Notes: generated by a model from the letters alone, not told the origin. A stretch of 7,189 bases of DNA from JAJTFW01 sp046049215 (GCA_046049215.1 JBJOER010000270.1:1-7189); one strand, 5' to 3'; positions 1-6,700 are shown, counted from the first letter of the stretch. Program-made: numbers and translations.

Positions 1-522
1 CCATGCGAGAAGTCCGAACAACGTAGCGAGCAATTCATCCCGGCTCTTCACACTGGCTACCACCTCCACATGTAGCGGATGTGCTGCAAAAAGGAGAACA
101 ATAGCAGCATTGAACAGCGGATGGAATGCGGAAAACAATCGGTTCAACAACGTCCAAAGCACCTGCAACAAAACCGCATATAGGATGAGATTGACTGCAT
201 GAGCGGCTCCCGGAGCATTACCTGTCAGCACTTTTTCAAAAATATAAGTCAGCATGGGCACCGGCCTGTAGGGTTGGTGACCGATATCCTTCACGCTCGT
301 ACTGGTCAACGCATCACCGATACCACCCAGGCCTTTTTGAACGAGGGCGTTTTTGGAGATGAAAAGTTCGTCGTCGAGCGTATATTCGAATCCGGTTGTT
401 TTACCGTATAAAAGAACGGCGAAGACAAAAAAGAGGATCCTTACGGCAAGGTCGGGGACACGGTTGGCGACCAACGAACTTGCGGAGGATTCACGTGAGG
501 ATTTCCCTTTGTTCTTGCCCAT
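1..522 (-). CDS. N-terminal part of a multi-pass membrane protein, TMTC-like GT-C glycosyltransferase (partial, runs off window)
   Basis: An open frame of 174 codons begins at ATG 522 and reaches base 1 without a stop, so the C-terminal part is outside. After a basic, Ser-rich cytosolic leader (residues 1-25) come hydrophobic segments at about 26-40, 106-125, 136-148 and 163 onward. An acidic DDE (50-52) lies in the loop after the first segment, as the catalytic acidic motif does in GT-C enzymes. YRPVP (85-89) and a block at 148-166 with HPLHVEVVAS and KSRDELLA resemble the conserved loops of TMTC-type proteins, which in bacteria often end in TPR repeats. Family knowledge suggests transfer of a sugar from a lipid-linked donor to an envelope substrate; the actual substrate is unknown. 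The start lies 12 bases after the glmS stop, so it is probably co-transcribed with glmS. No good Shine-Dalgarno is visible, as is usual in Bacteroidota. An alternative is another polytopic TPR protein without transferase activity. Confidence 0.75.
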   Translation of the reverse strand, partial: MGKNKGKSSRESSASSLVANRVPDLAVRILFFVFAVLLYGKTTGFEYTLDDELFISKNALVQKGLGGIGDALTSTSVKDIGHQPYRPVPMLTYIFEKVLTGNAPGAAHAVNLILYAVLLQVLWTLLNRLFSAFHPLFNAAIVLLFAAHPLHVEVVASVKSRDELLATLFGLLAW

Positions 523-534
523 GACCACGGCGAA

Positions 535-2370
535 CTATTCCACGGTGACACTCTTGGCCAAATTGCGGGGCTGATCAACGTTGCAACCACGCATGACAGC
601 GATGTGATATGCCAACAACTGGAGTGGAATAACGGAGACAAGGGGAACAAGGATCTCATCGGTTTCCGGTATCTCGATCACATAATCGGCGATCTCCCTA
701 ACGGTTTCATCCCCTTCTGTGACGATGGCAATGATCTTGCCTTTCCTCGCCTTCACCTCTTGGATGTTGCTGACGACCTTTTCGTAGGAACCGTGCTTGG
801 TAGCGATGACAACCACTGGCATTTCTTCATCGATGAGCGCTATCGGACCGTGCTTCATTTCCGCAGCGGGATAGCCCTCGGCATGGATGTACGAAATCTC
901 TTTCAGCTTGAGGGCGCCTTCCAGCGCGACCGGGAAACCATATCCGCGTCCCAGATAGAGAAAATTCCGAGCATCTTTGAAGCGATGTGCTAATGCGATC
1001 ACCTCATCGTTCGACTTCAGTGCGGCCTCCACTTTCTGAGGGATGCTGTCGAGCTCGCTGAGAATGCTGCGGAAGCGCGACTCAGAAAGGGTACCGCGTT
1101 TGTGCGCAAGTTGCAAAGCCATCAACGTAAGCACGGTGACCTGAGCCGTAAAAGCCTTGGTGGAAGCCACTCCGATTTCGGGACCGGCATGCGTATATGA
1201 ACCTGCATGCGTGGCGCGGGGGATGCTGGAGCCTACGACATTGCAGACGCCGAAAATCGTGGCTCCCTTGGATTTCGCCAGCTCCACAGCCGCCAATGTA
1301 TCCGCCGTTTCACCGCTCTGCGAAATGGCGATCATCACATCGTCTTCGTGTATGATGGGGTTCCGATAACGGAACTCCGATGCGTACTCGACTTCAACGG
1401 GGATACGTGCGAGATCTTCGATGAGGTACTCAGCCACCAATCCGGCATGCCAGGAAGTTCCGCAAGCGGCGATGACGATGCGTTGTGCATTCAGTAATTT
1501 TTGTTCAAAATCCTTCAATCCACCCAGATTGATACGACCGCCGTTGCTGTCGATCCTGCCGCGCATGCTATCGGCGATGGAGCGGGGTTGCTCGTAAATC
1601 TCCTTCAGCATGAAGTGATCGTAACCGCCTTTCTCCAGAGCCTCGAGTTTCAGTTCAAGTTCCTGGATATAGGGGATCTTGATTTCATTGCCGATGGTTT
1701 TCACGGTGAGCTCCGTTCCGTCGATCACCGCGAGCTCACCATCGTTTAAGTAAGCCACATTCTTGGTATATTCTACTATCGGTGTGGCGTCGGAGGCCAC
1801 GAAGTATTCGTCCTTTCCGATACCGACCACGATCGGCGAGCCTTTTCGAGCAGCGATCAATTTGGTAGGGTCGTTCTTGGACAGGATGACTATCGCATAG
1901 GCACCTACGACCTCACCGAGGGCAAGACGCACAGCCTCTTCGAGCGGTACGGCGGCCTTGGTGCAGATCGCTTCGATAAGATGGATGAGCACTTCCGTAT
2001 CCGTATCGCTTTCAAACACATGACCCTGCTTGCTCAGCTCGGCCTTGAGCGATGCGTAATTCTCGATGATTCCGTTGTGTATGATGGCAAAATCGCGCGT
2101 CTGTGAAAAGTGGGGGTGCGCGTTCCTGTCGTTCGGTTCACCATGGGTAGCCCAGCGGGTGTGACCCATGCCCACAGTTCCGGCCACGTCCATGTCTTTC
2201 ACGTGCTCTTCCAGGTCGCTCACCTTGCCGGCTTTCTTGTACACCTTCAATTTACCGTCGAGAATGGCGACACCGGCACTGTCGTAACCGCGGTATTCCA
2301 GCCTGTGCAGGCCTTTGATGATGATCGGGTATGCCTCCCGTTTGCCGATATAAGCGACGATTCCACACAT
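535..2370 (-). CDS. glmS: Glutamine--fructose-6-phosphate aminotransferase (isomerizing)
   Basis: GlmS makes glucosamine-6-phosphate from fructose-6-phosphate and glutamine in the cytosol, the first committed step to UDP-GlcNAc for peptidoglycan and LPS. The protein has 611 residues, the normal full length. It begins MCGIVAYIG, so Cys2 becomes the N-terminal nucleophile after Met removal. The glutaminase domain (about 2-240) shows HTRWATHGEP (70-79), HNGIIENY (98-105) and SDTDTE (121-126). Two SIS domains follow, with ACGTSWHAG (302-310), ISQSGETADT (349-358) and VASTKAFTAQ (401-410), then ALKLKEISY (486-494). Lys488 and Glu491 there, His507 and Lys606 correspond to the E. coli isomerase residues Lys485, Glu488, His504 and Lys603. 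The C-terminus LAKSVTVE is the family hallmark. No catalytic residue is missing. The ATG lies 3 bases after the DUF4270 stop, implying translational coupling. There is no room for a glmS ribozyme directly upstream, because that DNA is DUF4270 coding sequence. Confidence 0.98.
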   Translation of the reverse strand: MCGIVAYIGKREAYPIIIKGLHRLEYRGYDSAGVAILDGKLKVYKKAGKVSDLEEHVKDMDVAGTVGMGHTRWATHGEPNDRNAHPHFSQTRDFAIIHNGIIENYASLKAELSKQGHVFESDTDTEVLIHLIEAICTKAAVPLEEAVRLALGEVVGAYAIVILSKNDPTKLIAARKGSPIVVGIGKDEYFVASDATPIVEYTKNVAYLNDGELAVIDGTELTVKTIGNEIKIPYIQELELKLEALEKGGYDHFMLKEIYEQPRSIADSMRGRIDSNGGRINLGGLKDFEQKLLNAQRIVIAACGTSWHAGLVAEYLIEDLARIPVEVEYASEFRYRNPIIHEDDVMIAISQSGETADTLAAVELAKSKGATIFGVCNVVGSSIPRATHAGSYTHAGPEIGVASTKAFTAQVTVLTLMALQLAHKRGTLSESRFRSILSELDSIPQKVEAALKSNDEVIALAHRFKDARNFLYLGRGYGFPVALEGALKLKEISYIHAEGYPAAEMKHGPIALIDEEMPVVVIATKHGSYEKVVSNIQEVKARKGKIIAIVTEGDETVREIADYVIEIPETDEILVPLVSVIPLQLLAYHIAVMRGCNVDQPRNLAKSVTVE

Positions 2371-2373
2371 GGT

Positions 2374-3675
2374 TCAGGGGTTCAGTTGGGTGGTGGTGAC
2401 CACCAGCCGGATGGATGTTTTTCCTTTGAGCACTGTCCTGCGAGCATTGGACGTACTACCGCCTGCTACGAGGAAAAGACCGTAATCGGGAGTCCCTCCG
2501 TTCGCGAGGCGGGTGAGCGTCTGCTGCATGTACCTGCCGATATTGAAAGTGTACTCGTTTGTTGTAGTATTCAGCGTACCTCCATAGTAGGAACCGGTTT
2601 CGATGGCATCGGCGGTGGTGACGTTCCGACCGACGGAGTCGCTTCCAAAAATGAGGAGGTTATTGTGGGCACTCATGTTGTTGCCGGTGGTATTATCCTG
2701 AACCTTGAAAATCAACCGGGCCGAACTGATGGCTACAGGACCGTCGTCGAACAGGGCATTCATATTCCGAATAAAAAGGCTGTCTTTCAATCCGGCCATG
2801 GACTGCACCACGATTGAATCATCCTGAAGATTATCGAGCGCATTGGGAGGCGGCGAATGTGAAAACAAGCTGAAGCGCACGGCGTTGGCATCGATCACGA
2901 ACTCATACTGCTTACCCGTGCCATAGTATAAAGTCAACCGGTGGTAACCGGAAGTAGTGGGTAGATTGAGAATACTACCGGTACCGACAGTGCTATCTAC
3001 CAGGATCAAACCGGGGAAATAATCCGAAAAAGCGGCGTTGGACGCAAAGGTGGCGGGATTGGCAATGTAGTCATTCATGAACTTCGAACCGAGCGCATTG
3101 TCCAGATGTATACGCATCATGGGTGGCAGCTTGACGGAATCAACCACTACACTGTCCTTCAGATTCGGAATGAGCTGCGTGTGCCCCAGCAAATTTCCTT
3201 TGGCCAGGATGCGGGAACTATAATAGGTGCTGTCTGGAATCAGCTTTTCCGTCAGTTCATACACGCTGATGGCATGGACCGCATTCGAATCCCCCTCGAG
3301 ACCACGGTAGAGAAAACTCAGCACAACCGAATCGGGACTCGTCACTCCACCGAAGGTGCTCGATGTGATGGTATTGCCCAGGCGGACCTGCGTCACAAAG
3401 CCTGCATGAGATGTTCCCGTATAAGGATCGTTGTTGAAACTTCCCAGAAACAGCGTTGGCAGCTCAATGAGGTTCTTGAGCGGACTCCACACCACCAGTG
3501 AGTCTTCCTGTACGGTGTAAGCTTCCACAACCAGCGTATCGGTCCTCAGCCCGGGCTGTTCAGAACCGGGTTGCAAATCGATGCCGATCACATCAGGCTC
3601 GTTGCAGGAGAAGAGAAGAGAAAATAAGACTGGTGCAAGCAGGATGAAACTGCGTACAGGAACTGAGCGTATCAC
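2374..3675 (-). CDS. DUF4270 family lipoprotein (function unknown)
   Basis: This is a 433-residue exported lipoprotein. The first 23 residues form a signal peptide with basic residues (Arg3, Arg8), a hydrophobic core and a lipobox LFSC giving lipidated Cys24. The mature start is CNEPDVIGIDLQPG. The stretch 76-93, FLGSFNNDPYTGTSHAGF, matches my memory of the DUF4270 signature (a 'LGS.NDP.fG.t.a' region followed by a predicted beta-rich body). No enzyme motif was recognised. The start codon is GTG at 3675: no in-frame ATG lies near the signal peptide, and starting later would destroy it. The residues just after Cys do not clearly match the known Bacteroidota surface-export signal, so inner-leaflet or surface location of the outer membrane is undecided. 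It sits 62 bases after the half glycogen synthase and 3 bases before glmS. I recall this trio as common neighbours in Bacteroidota, which points to an envelope role, but that is inference. Confidence 0.88.
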   Translation of the reverse strand: MIRSVPVRSFILLAPVLFSLLFSCNEPDVIGIDLQPGSEQPGLRTDTLVVEAYTVQEDSLVVWSPLKNLIELPTLFLGSFNNDPYTGTSHAGFVTQVRLGNTITSSTFGGVTSPDSVVLSFLYRGLEGDSNAVHAISVYELTEKLIPDSTYYSSRILAKGNLLGHTQLIPNLKDSVVVDSVKLPPMMRIHLDNALGSKFMNDYIANPATFASNAAFSDYFPGLILVDSTVGTGSILNLPTTSGYHRLTLYYGTGKQYEFVIDANAVRFSLFSHSPPPNALDNLQDDSIVVQSMAGLKDSLFIRNMNALFDDGPVAISSARLIFKVQDNTTGNNMSAHNNLLIFGSDSVGRNVTTADAIETGSYYGGTLNTTTNEYTFNIGRYMQQTLTRLANGGTPDYGLFLVAGGSTSNARRTVLKGKTSIRLVVTTTQLNP

Positions 3676-3713
3676 GAGGCGAAGGTAAGAGAAATTGAAG
3701 ATGAGCCCTGTGA

Positions 3714-3721
3714 CAAAAGTA
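3714..3721 (-). promoter_or_regulatory. Bacteroidota -7 promoter element upstream of the DUF4270-glmS operon
   Basis: On the minus strand these bases read TACTTTTG, an exact match to the Bacteroidota sigma-ABfr -7 consensus TAnnTTTG. A transcript would begin near 3708 and give a leader of about 32 bases before the GTG at 3675. No clear TTG-type -33 element is visible upstream; that region is the last codons of the half glycogen synthase and the bases around its stop. The promoter would let DUF4270, glmS and the membrane protein be transcribed independently of the preceding gene. Confidence 0.6.
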
Positions 3722-3737
3722 ACCTGAGGAATACGGC

Positions 3738-4565
3738 TTAGTCGGCCAGAACAGAATCCTCAAGCACGGCCTCGTCGTAGAACGAATCGTAGGCTTCGAT
3801 ATACTCCTCGGGGGATTTGTAATCGAGCGTGGGCTTGTTCAATTTCCGGAAGACGGTTTCGACCTGTTCATCGATCGATGCAGAGCTCTTGATAACGGCA
3901 TCGGACCAATTCATGGCCAGCTTGGTGAGGCTCACGTAATTGGGATCCTTCAGTTCCTTCACATCGGCCGCAGTCAACCCTTCCATCACCACCTTGGAGT
4001 GGAATTTGGGATTGAAAGGCTCGGAGAAATTATCATTGTACAGGGAGTAAACGACCTTGCTGTTGTGAAACATCGGATCCTCCTTGTAGGCTGTCTTGAT
4101 GAACAGGGGCACAAGTGCGGTCATCCAGCCGTGGCAATGGATGATGTCGGGAGACCAACCCAATTTTTTTACTGTTTCCAGGACACCGCGACCGAAGAAA
4201 ATGGCGCGATCGTCGTTGTCGGGATGGAATTTGCCATCGGCGTCACGCAAAGTGGTCTTCCGCTGGAAATACTCTTCGTTATCGATGAAATACACTTGCA
4301 TGCGGGCTGCCTGGATGGAGGCCACCTTGATGATCAACGGATGGTCGGTATCGTCGATGATCAGGTTCATTCCGGAAAGTCGGATCACTTCGTGGAGCTG
4401 GTTCCGGCGTTCGTTGATGTTCCCGAACCGGGGCATGAAGGTCCTGATCTCCTTCCCTCTTTCCTGAATGCCCTGCGGGAGAAAACGAGCAATCTTGCTT
4501 TGCTCGGTCAATTCAAGATAGGGGTGAATCTCGCTTGAGATAAAAAGTACACGTGCTTTTCTCAT
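3738..4565 (-). CDS. Glycogen/starch synthase-like protein, GT5 N-terminal domain only
   Basis: The 275-residue protein corresponds to the N-terminal (acceptor-side) Rossmann domain of GT5 glycogen/starch synthases. The visible features are ARVLFISSEIHPYLE (4-18), FMPRFGNINERR (43-54), VYFIDNEEYF (91-100), DNDDRAIFFGRG (116-127) and IIHCHGWMTALVP (141-153), the last equivalent to the HDWHT..vP region of GlgA. A normal GlgA has about 480 residues with a second, nucleotide-sugar-binding domain; that half is absent. The usual K-x-G-G-L ADP-glucose motif near the N-terminus is replaced by LELTEQSKI (17-25). It therefore probably cannot polymerise glucose on its own. The form is not a local truncation: I recall same-sized proteins annotated 'glycogen/starch synthase' in other Bacteroidota. 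ATG 4565 is preferred; GTG 4577 in the same frame would add four residues (MKKA) and cannot be excluded. It precedes the DUF4270-glmS genes on the same strand and has its own promoter element. Confidence 0.88.
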   Translation of the reverse strand: MRKARVLFISSEIHPYLELTEQSKIARFLPQGIQERGKEIRTFMPRFGNINERRNQLHEVIRLSGMNLIIDDTDHPLIIKVASIQAARMQVYFIDNEEYFQRKTTLRDADGKFHPDNDDRAIFFGRGVLETVKKLGWSPDIIHCHGWMTALVPLFIKTAYKEDPMFHNSKVVYSLYNDNFSEPFNPKFHSKVVMEGLTAADVKELKDPNYVSLTKLAMNWSDAVIKSSASIDEQVETVFRKLNKPTLDYKSPEEYIEAYDSFYDEAVLEDSVLAD

Positions 4566-4597
4566 GGCTTTCTTCACAGGTTTTAGGTAATTCCCTG

Positions 4598-4605
4598 CAA
4601 AGATA
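4598..4605 (-). promoter_or_regulatory. Bacteroidota -7 promoter element for the GT5-like gene
   Basis: The minus strand reads TATCTTTG, an exact TAnnTTTG. The start of transcription would fall near 4591, about 26 bases before ATG 4565 and only about 14 before the alternative GTG 4577. A TTG occurs upstream on the same strand, but only 13 bases before the element, shorter than the usual spacing of roughly 19-21, so the -33 element is uncertain. The element lies between the CPBP terminator hairpin and the gene, the expected place for a new transcription unit. Confidence 0.65.
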
Positions 4606-4630
4606 CGCTATTTAGAGACAATTTCATCAT

Positions 4631-4659
4631 AAAACAAGCCGCGGAAAGTGCTTGTTTTT
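4631..4659 (-). terminator. Intrinsic terminator after the CPBP protease gene
   Basis: A perfect 9-bp inverted repeat, AAAACAAGC at 4631-4639 and GCTTGTTTT at 4650-4658, encloses a 10-base loop. On the minus strand the stem ends in a run of four T, and an A-rich run precedes it. It begins 27 bases after the CPBP stop codon. The same A/T symmetry would give a U-run on the plus strand too, but no plus-strand gene ends here, so the minus-strand role is the natural reading. The stem is partly A-T, so efficiency may be moderate. Confidence 0.7.
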
Positions 4660-4685
4660 AAGAGAAAAATTTCGTAAAGAAAGAA

Positions 4686-5615
4686 TCATTCCACGCCAGG
4701 TTCTGCGGAGTACAGTCTGCGAAACATCCACAACCCCGCAAAGCTCAGGAAAACACTTGCAGCGAGCAATGGTTCTTGACCTTCCGCAATTCCCACCACA
4801 TCGGGATTGATTTTAAACACCCCACTTGCGGCTGCCCAGGTGAGAAACACGGCCAGGCCGTTGTTGAAGAAGTGAGCCAGAATGGGTAGCCACAGGCTTC
4901 CACTCCAAAGGAATACATAGCCCAGCACTAAACCCAGCACGAATCGCGGGAGGAATCCGAAAAACTGCATGTGGAGGGCAGAAAACAGAAACGCGGTCAG
5001 TACGACCCCTACATGTTTGTTTCCGGCAAGTTCAACAAACTGCCTTTGGATGATGCCCCGAAAAAGCAGCTCCTCGCCCAAGGCGGGCAGCACCGCAATG
5101 ACCAGCATGTTCCAGAACAAATCAGTCGTAGATGTTCCGCCAAGAAGAAGTTCGGTCAGCCTGGCTGCTTGCTGTTCAGTGGCGACCATCCATTCTTCCA
5201 GTTGAGCCAAAAATCCGGGCAAGTGCAGCTGGCTATTCACCAAAGCCATCCAGTTGATGAAGGGAATTCCGGAAAGGAACAAAAGGAATAAGATCCCTGC
5301 TCCGCGCATTCCGCCGGGCTTAATGGACAATCCGGTGTACTCTGCTGTACGCTCCGAGAAAAGGAAAGCTGCAGCCCATGCCGGAACCAGGAATGTCCCT
5401 ACAGCTGCCAACGCCTGGAACAGGCGCAAGGCCTGCACCGTTTGTGGTCCGGCATTGCTTCCGCCGGTCCAAAGGGCCAGATCGACTCCGAACAAGGTCA
5501 TGACCAAACCGGATCCGATGGAAGTGAAAATAACAGAACTGACCATCACCAATCCAACGATGATCAGGAATTTCCGGTAGGGTGGCCGATCGGCAAGGCT
5601 GGCGCGCAGGTGCAT
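4686..5615 (-). CDS. CPBP family intramembrane glutamic endopeptidase
   Basis: This is a 309-residue multi-pass inner-membrane protein of the CPBP (CAAX protease and bacteriocin-processing, Abi) family, PF02517. The three conserved motifs are all present: EELLFRG (181-187, with the paired glutamates E181/E182 and R186), FSALH (211-215) and LPILAHFFNN (243-252, with H248 and the asparagines). Together these form the intramembrane active site of the Rce1-like glutamyl protease fold. Hydrophobic segments lie at about 15-42, 66-87, 104-124, 168-180, 202-216, 221-238, 242-261 and 283-297. Substrates are unknown; relatives process prenylated proteins or peptides or act in bacteriocin immunity, but no bacteriocin gene is nearby. 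The ATG at 5615 is chosen because it directly follows a promoter element; a leader of only about 13-15 bases is implied. The gene is divergent from dusB and closed by a hairpin terminator. Confidence 0.9.
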   Translation of the reverse strand: MHLRASLADRPPYRKFLIIVGLVMVSSVIFTSIGSGLVMTLFGVDLALWTGGSNAGPQTVQALRLFQALAAVGTFLVPAWAAAFLFSERTAEYTGLSIKPGGMRGAGILFLLFLSGIPFINWMALVNSQLHLPGFLAQLEEWMVATEQQAARLTELLLGGTSTTDLFWNMLVIAVLPALGEELLFRGIIQRQFVELAGNKHVGVVLTAFLFSALHMQFFGFLPRFVLGLVLGYVFLWSGSLWLPILAHFFNNGLAVFLTWAAASGVFKINPDVVGIAEGQEPLLAASVFLSFAGLWMFRRLYSAEPGVE

Positions 5616-5622
5616 GGATGCT

Positions 5623-5630
5623 TACTTTTG
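5623..5630 (+). promoter_or_regulatory. Bacteroidota -7 promoter element for dusB
   Basis: The plus strand reads TACTTTTG, an exact TAnnTTTG and identical to the element ahead of DUF4270 on the other strand. Transcription would start near 5636-5637, giving a leader of about 44 bases before ATG 5681. Its upstream half would lie inside the first codons of the CPBP gene, and no clear TTTG -33 is visible there. Confidence 0.6.
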
Positions 5631-5634
5631 CGAC

Positions 5635-5642
5635 CAAAGATA
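5635..5642 (-). promoter_or_regulatory. Bacteroidota -7 promoter element for the CPBP gene
   Basis: The minus strand reads TATCTTTG, an exact TAnnTTTG and the same eight bases as the element before the GT5-like gene. Transcription would begin near 5628-5630, leaving a leader of about 13-15 bases before ATG 5615. It lies four bases from the plus-strand element at 5623-5630 and points towards it. Confidence 0.65.
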
Positions 5643-5680
5643 GTCCGACGGAGACTTCGGAAAGGCTCTTTGCTCATCCC

Positions 5681-6673
5681 ATGGCACGCATCCGCAATAT
5701 AGAATTAGGCGACTTCCCACTCCTCCTTGCCCCTATGGAGGATGTGAGCGATCCGCCTTTCCGCATGGTTTGCAAGCAGCATGGCGCCGACGTCATGTAC
5801 ACCGAGTTCATTTCCAGCGAGGGTCTCATTCGCCATGCCGCTAAAAGCACCATGAAGCTCGATGTTTACGATTACGAACGTCCCATCGGCATCCAGCTTT
5901 TCGGGGGATCCGAAGACGCCATGGTGGAAGCTGCGCGGATTGCCGAGGCGGCCGGACCCGACCTGATCGACATCAATTACGGCTGCCCGGTACACAAAGT
6001 AGTCAGCAAGGGCGCAGGGGCCTGTCTTTTGCAGGACGTGGACAAGATGACCCGGCTGACGGAACAGGTAGTGAAAGCCGTCAAGCTGCCGGTAACGGTC
6101 AAAACCCGATTGGGCTGGAACGACCACACCAAGAATATCGAAGAGGTGGCGGAGCGCCTGCAGGATGTCGGTATCGAAGCCCTCACCGTACATGGTAGAA
6201 CCCGTGCCCAATTGTATAAGGGGGAAGCGGACTGGACCCTCATTGGCAAAGTGAAAGCCAATCCCCGGATCCACATCCCCATCTTTGGTAACGGCGATGT
6301 CGATTCTCCGGAAAAAGCAATGCTGATGAAGTCGCGCTACGGCGTAGACGGCATCATGATCGGCAGGGCCAGCATTGGCTACCCCTGGATCTTCCAGGAG
6401 ATCAAACACTTCAGGGAGACCGGATTGAAGGCCGCCCCACCTACTTCAGCTCAGCGGGTGGACACCTGCATCGCCCACCTCGATTTCTCCATCCGCTGGA
6501 AAGGACCTGTCACCGGAATCCTGGAAATGCGACGGCATTACACCAATTACTTCAAGGGCTTTGATCATTTCAAGGGGTATCGGACGCGCCTGGTCACCAG
6601 TTCGGACTACGAGGAAATCCGTTCGGTATTGGAAGAAATCCGAAATCGATACTCAACCGCCGATATCTACTGA
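5681..6673 (+). CDS. dusB: tRNA-dihydrouridine synthase, DusB type
   Basis: Dus enzymes use FMN and NADPH to reduce uridine to dihydrouridine in the tRNA D-loop, in the cytosol. The 330-residue protein has the full family layout. The TIM-barrel starts with LLLAPMEDVSDPPFR (14-28), followed by TEFISSEGL (41-49), GIQLFGG (70-76) and DINYGCPVHKV (97-107), where Cys102 is the catalytic acid. Next come TVKTRLGW (139-146, FMN-contacting Lys141), LTVHGRTRAQ (168-177, His171), FGNGDV (202-207) and GIMIGRASIG (224-233, phosphate-binding). A helical tRNA-binding domain (about 255-325) includes RRHYTNYFKG. ATG 5681 gives MARIRNIELGDF, which fits DusB N-termini. An in-frame GTG at 5582 would add 33 residues but lies antisense within CPBP coding sequence and upstream of the promoter element, so it is rejected. 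Assignment to DusB rather than another Dus branch rests on overall resemblance. Confidence 0.95.
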   Translation: MARIRNIELGDFPLLLAPMEDVSDPPFRMVCKQHGADVMYTEFISSEGLIRHAAKSTMKLDVYDYERPIGIQLFGGSEDAMVEAARIAEAAGPDLIDINYGCPVHKVVSKGAGACLLQDVDKMTRLTEQVVKAVKLPVTVKTRLGWNDHTKNIEEVAERLQDVGIEALTVHGRTRAQLYKGEADWTLIGKVKANPRIHIPIFGNGDVDSPEKAMLMKSRYGVDGIMIGRASIGYPWIFQEIKHFRETGLKAAPPTSAQRVDTCIAHLDFSIRWKGPVTGILEMRRHYTNYFKGFDHFKGYRTRLVTSSDYEEIRSVLEEIRNRYSTADIY

Positions 6674-6679
6674 ATGGCA

Positions 6680-6700
6680 GGGCTTCGACCGGCTCGATGG
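6680..6700. repeat. REP-like sequence just after dusB (tentative)
   Basis: Seven bases after the dusB stop lies GGGCTTCGACCGGCTCGATGG. It resembles the widespread intergenic motif of the form CTTCGACnnGCTCAG that is dispersed in many bacterial genomes, usually as an imperfect palindrome. Only one copy occurs in this window and the resemblance is from memory, so it could be chance. Confidence 0.25.

Noticed and set aside
2371..2373. glmS ribozyme or other leader riboswitch ahead of glmS
   Set aside because: Only three bases separate glmS from the upstream coding sequence, and the element is typical of Firmicutes, not Bacteroidota.
2110..2817. 235-codon plus-strand open frame across the glmS/DUF4270 junction
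   Set aside because: It is antisense to two well-supported genes, its product resembles no family I know, and it has no promoter. It is a shadow of GC-biased coding DNA.
3680..3687. Second promoter-like box TACCTTCG on the minus strand
   Set aside because: It has one mismatch to TAnnTTTG and would start transcription at or inside the GTG start codon; the exact box at 3714-3721 is better placed.
3999..4538. 179-codon plus-strand open frame opposite the GT5-like gene
   Set aside because: It lies wholly antisense to a recognised gene and shows no recognisable domain.
4686..5615. CPBP protease as bacteriocin immunity or phage-abortive-infection gene
   Set aside because: No bacteriocin precursor, toxin or other defence gene lies nearby; the flanking genes are housekeeping or envelope genes, so only the general protease call is supported.
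5644..5661. 5-bp hairpin TCCGA/TCGGA in the dusB leader
   Set aside because: It is too short and weak to call a regulatory structure or riboswitch.
5582..5680. 33-residue N-terminal extension of DusB from GTG 5582
   Set aside because: The extension starts inside the CPBP gene on the opposite strand and upstream of the predicted dusB promoter; ATG 5681 matches normal DusB N-termini.
5705..6409. 234-codon minus-strand open frame opposite dusB
   Set aside because: DusB on the plus strand has all family motifs; the antisense product has none and lacks a promoter element.
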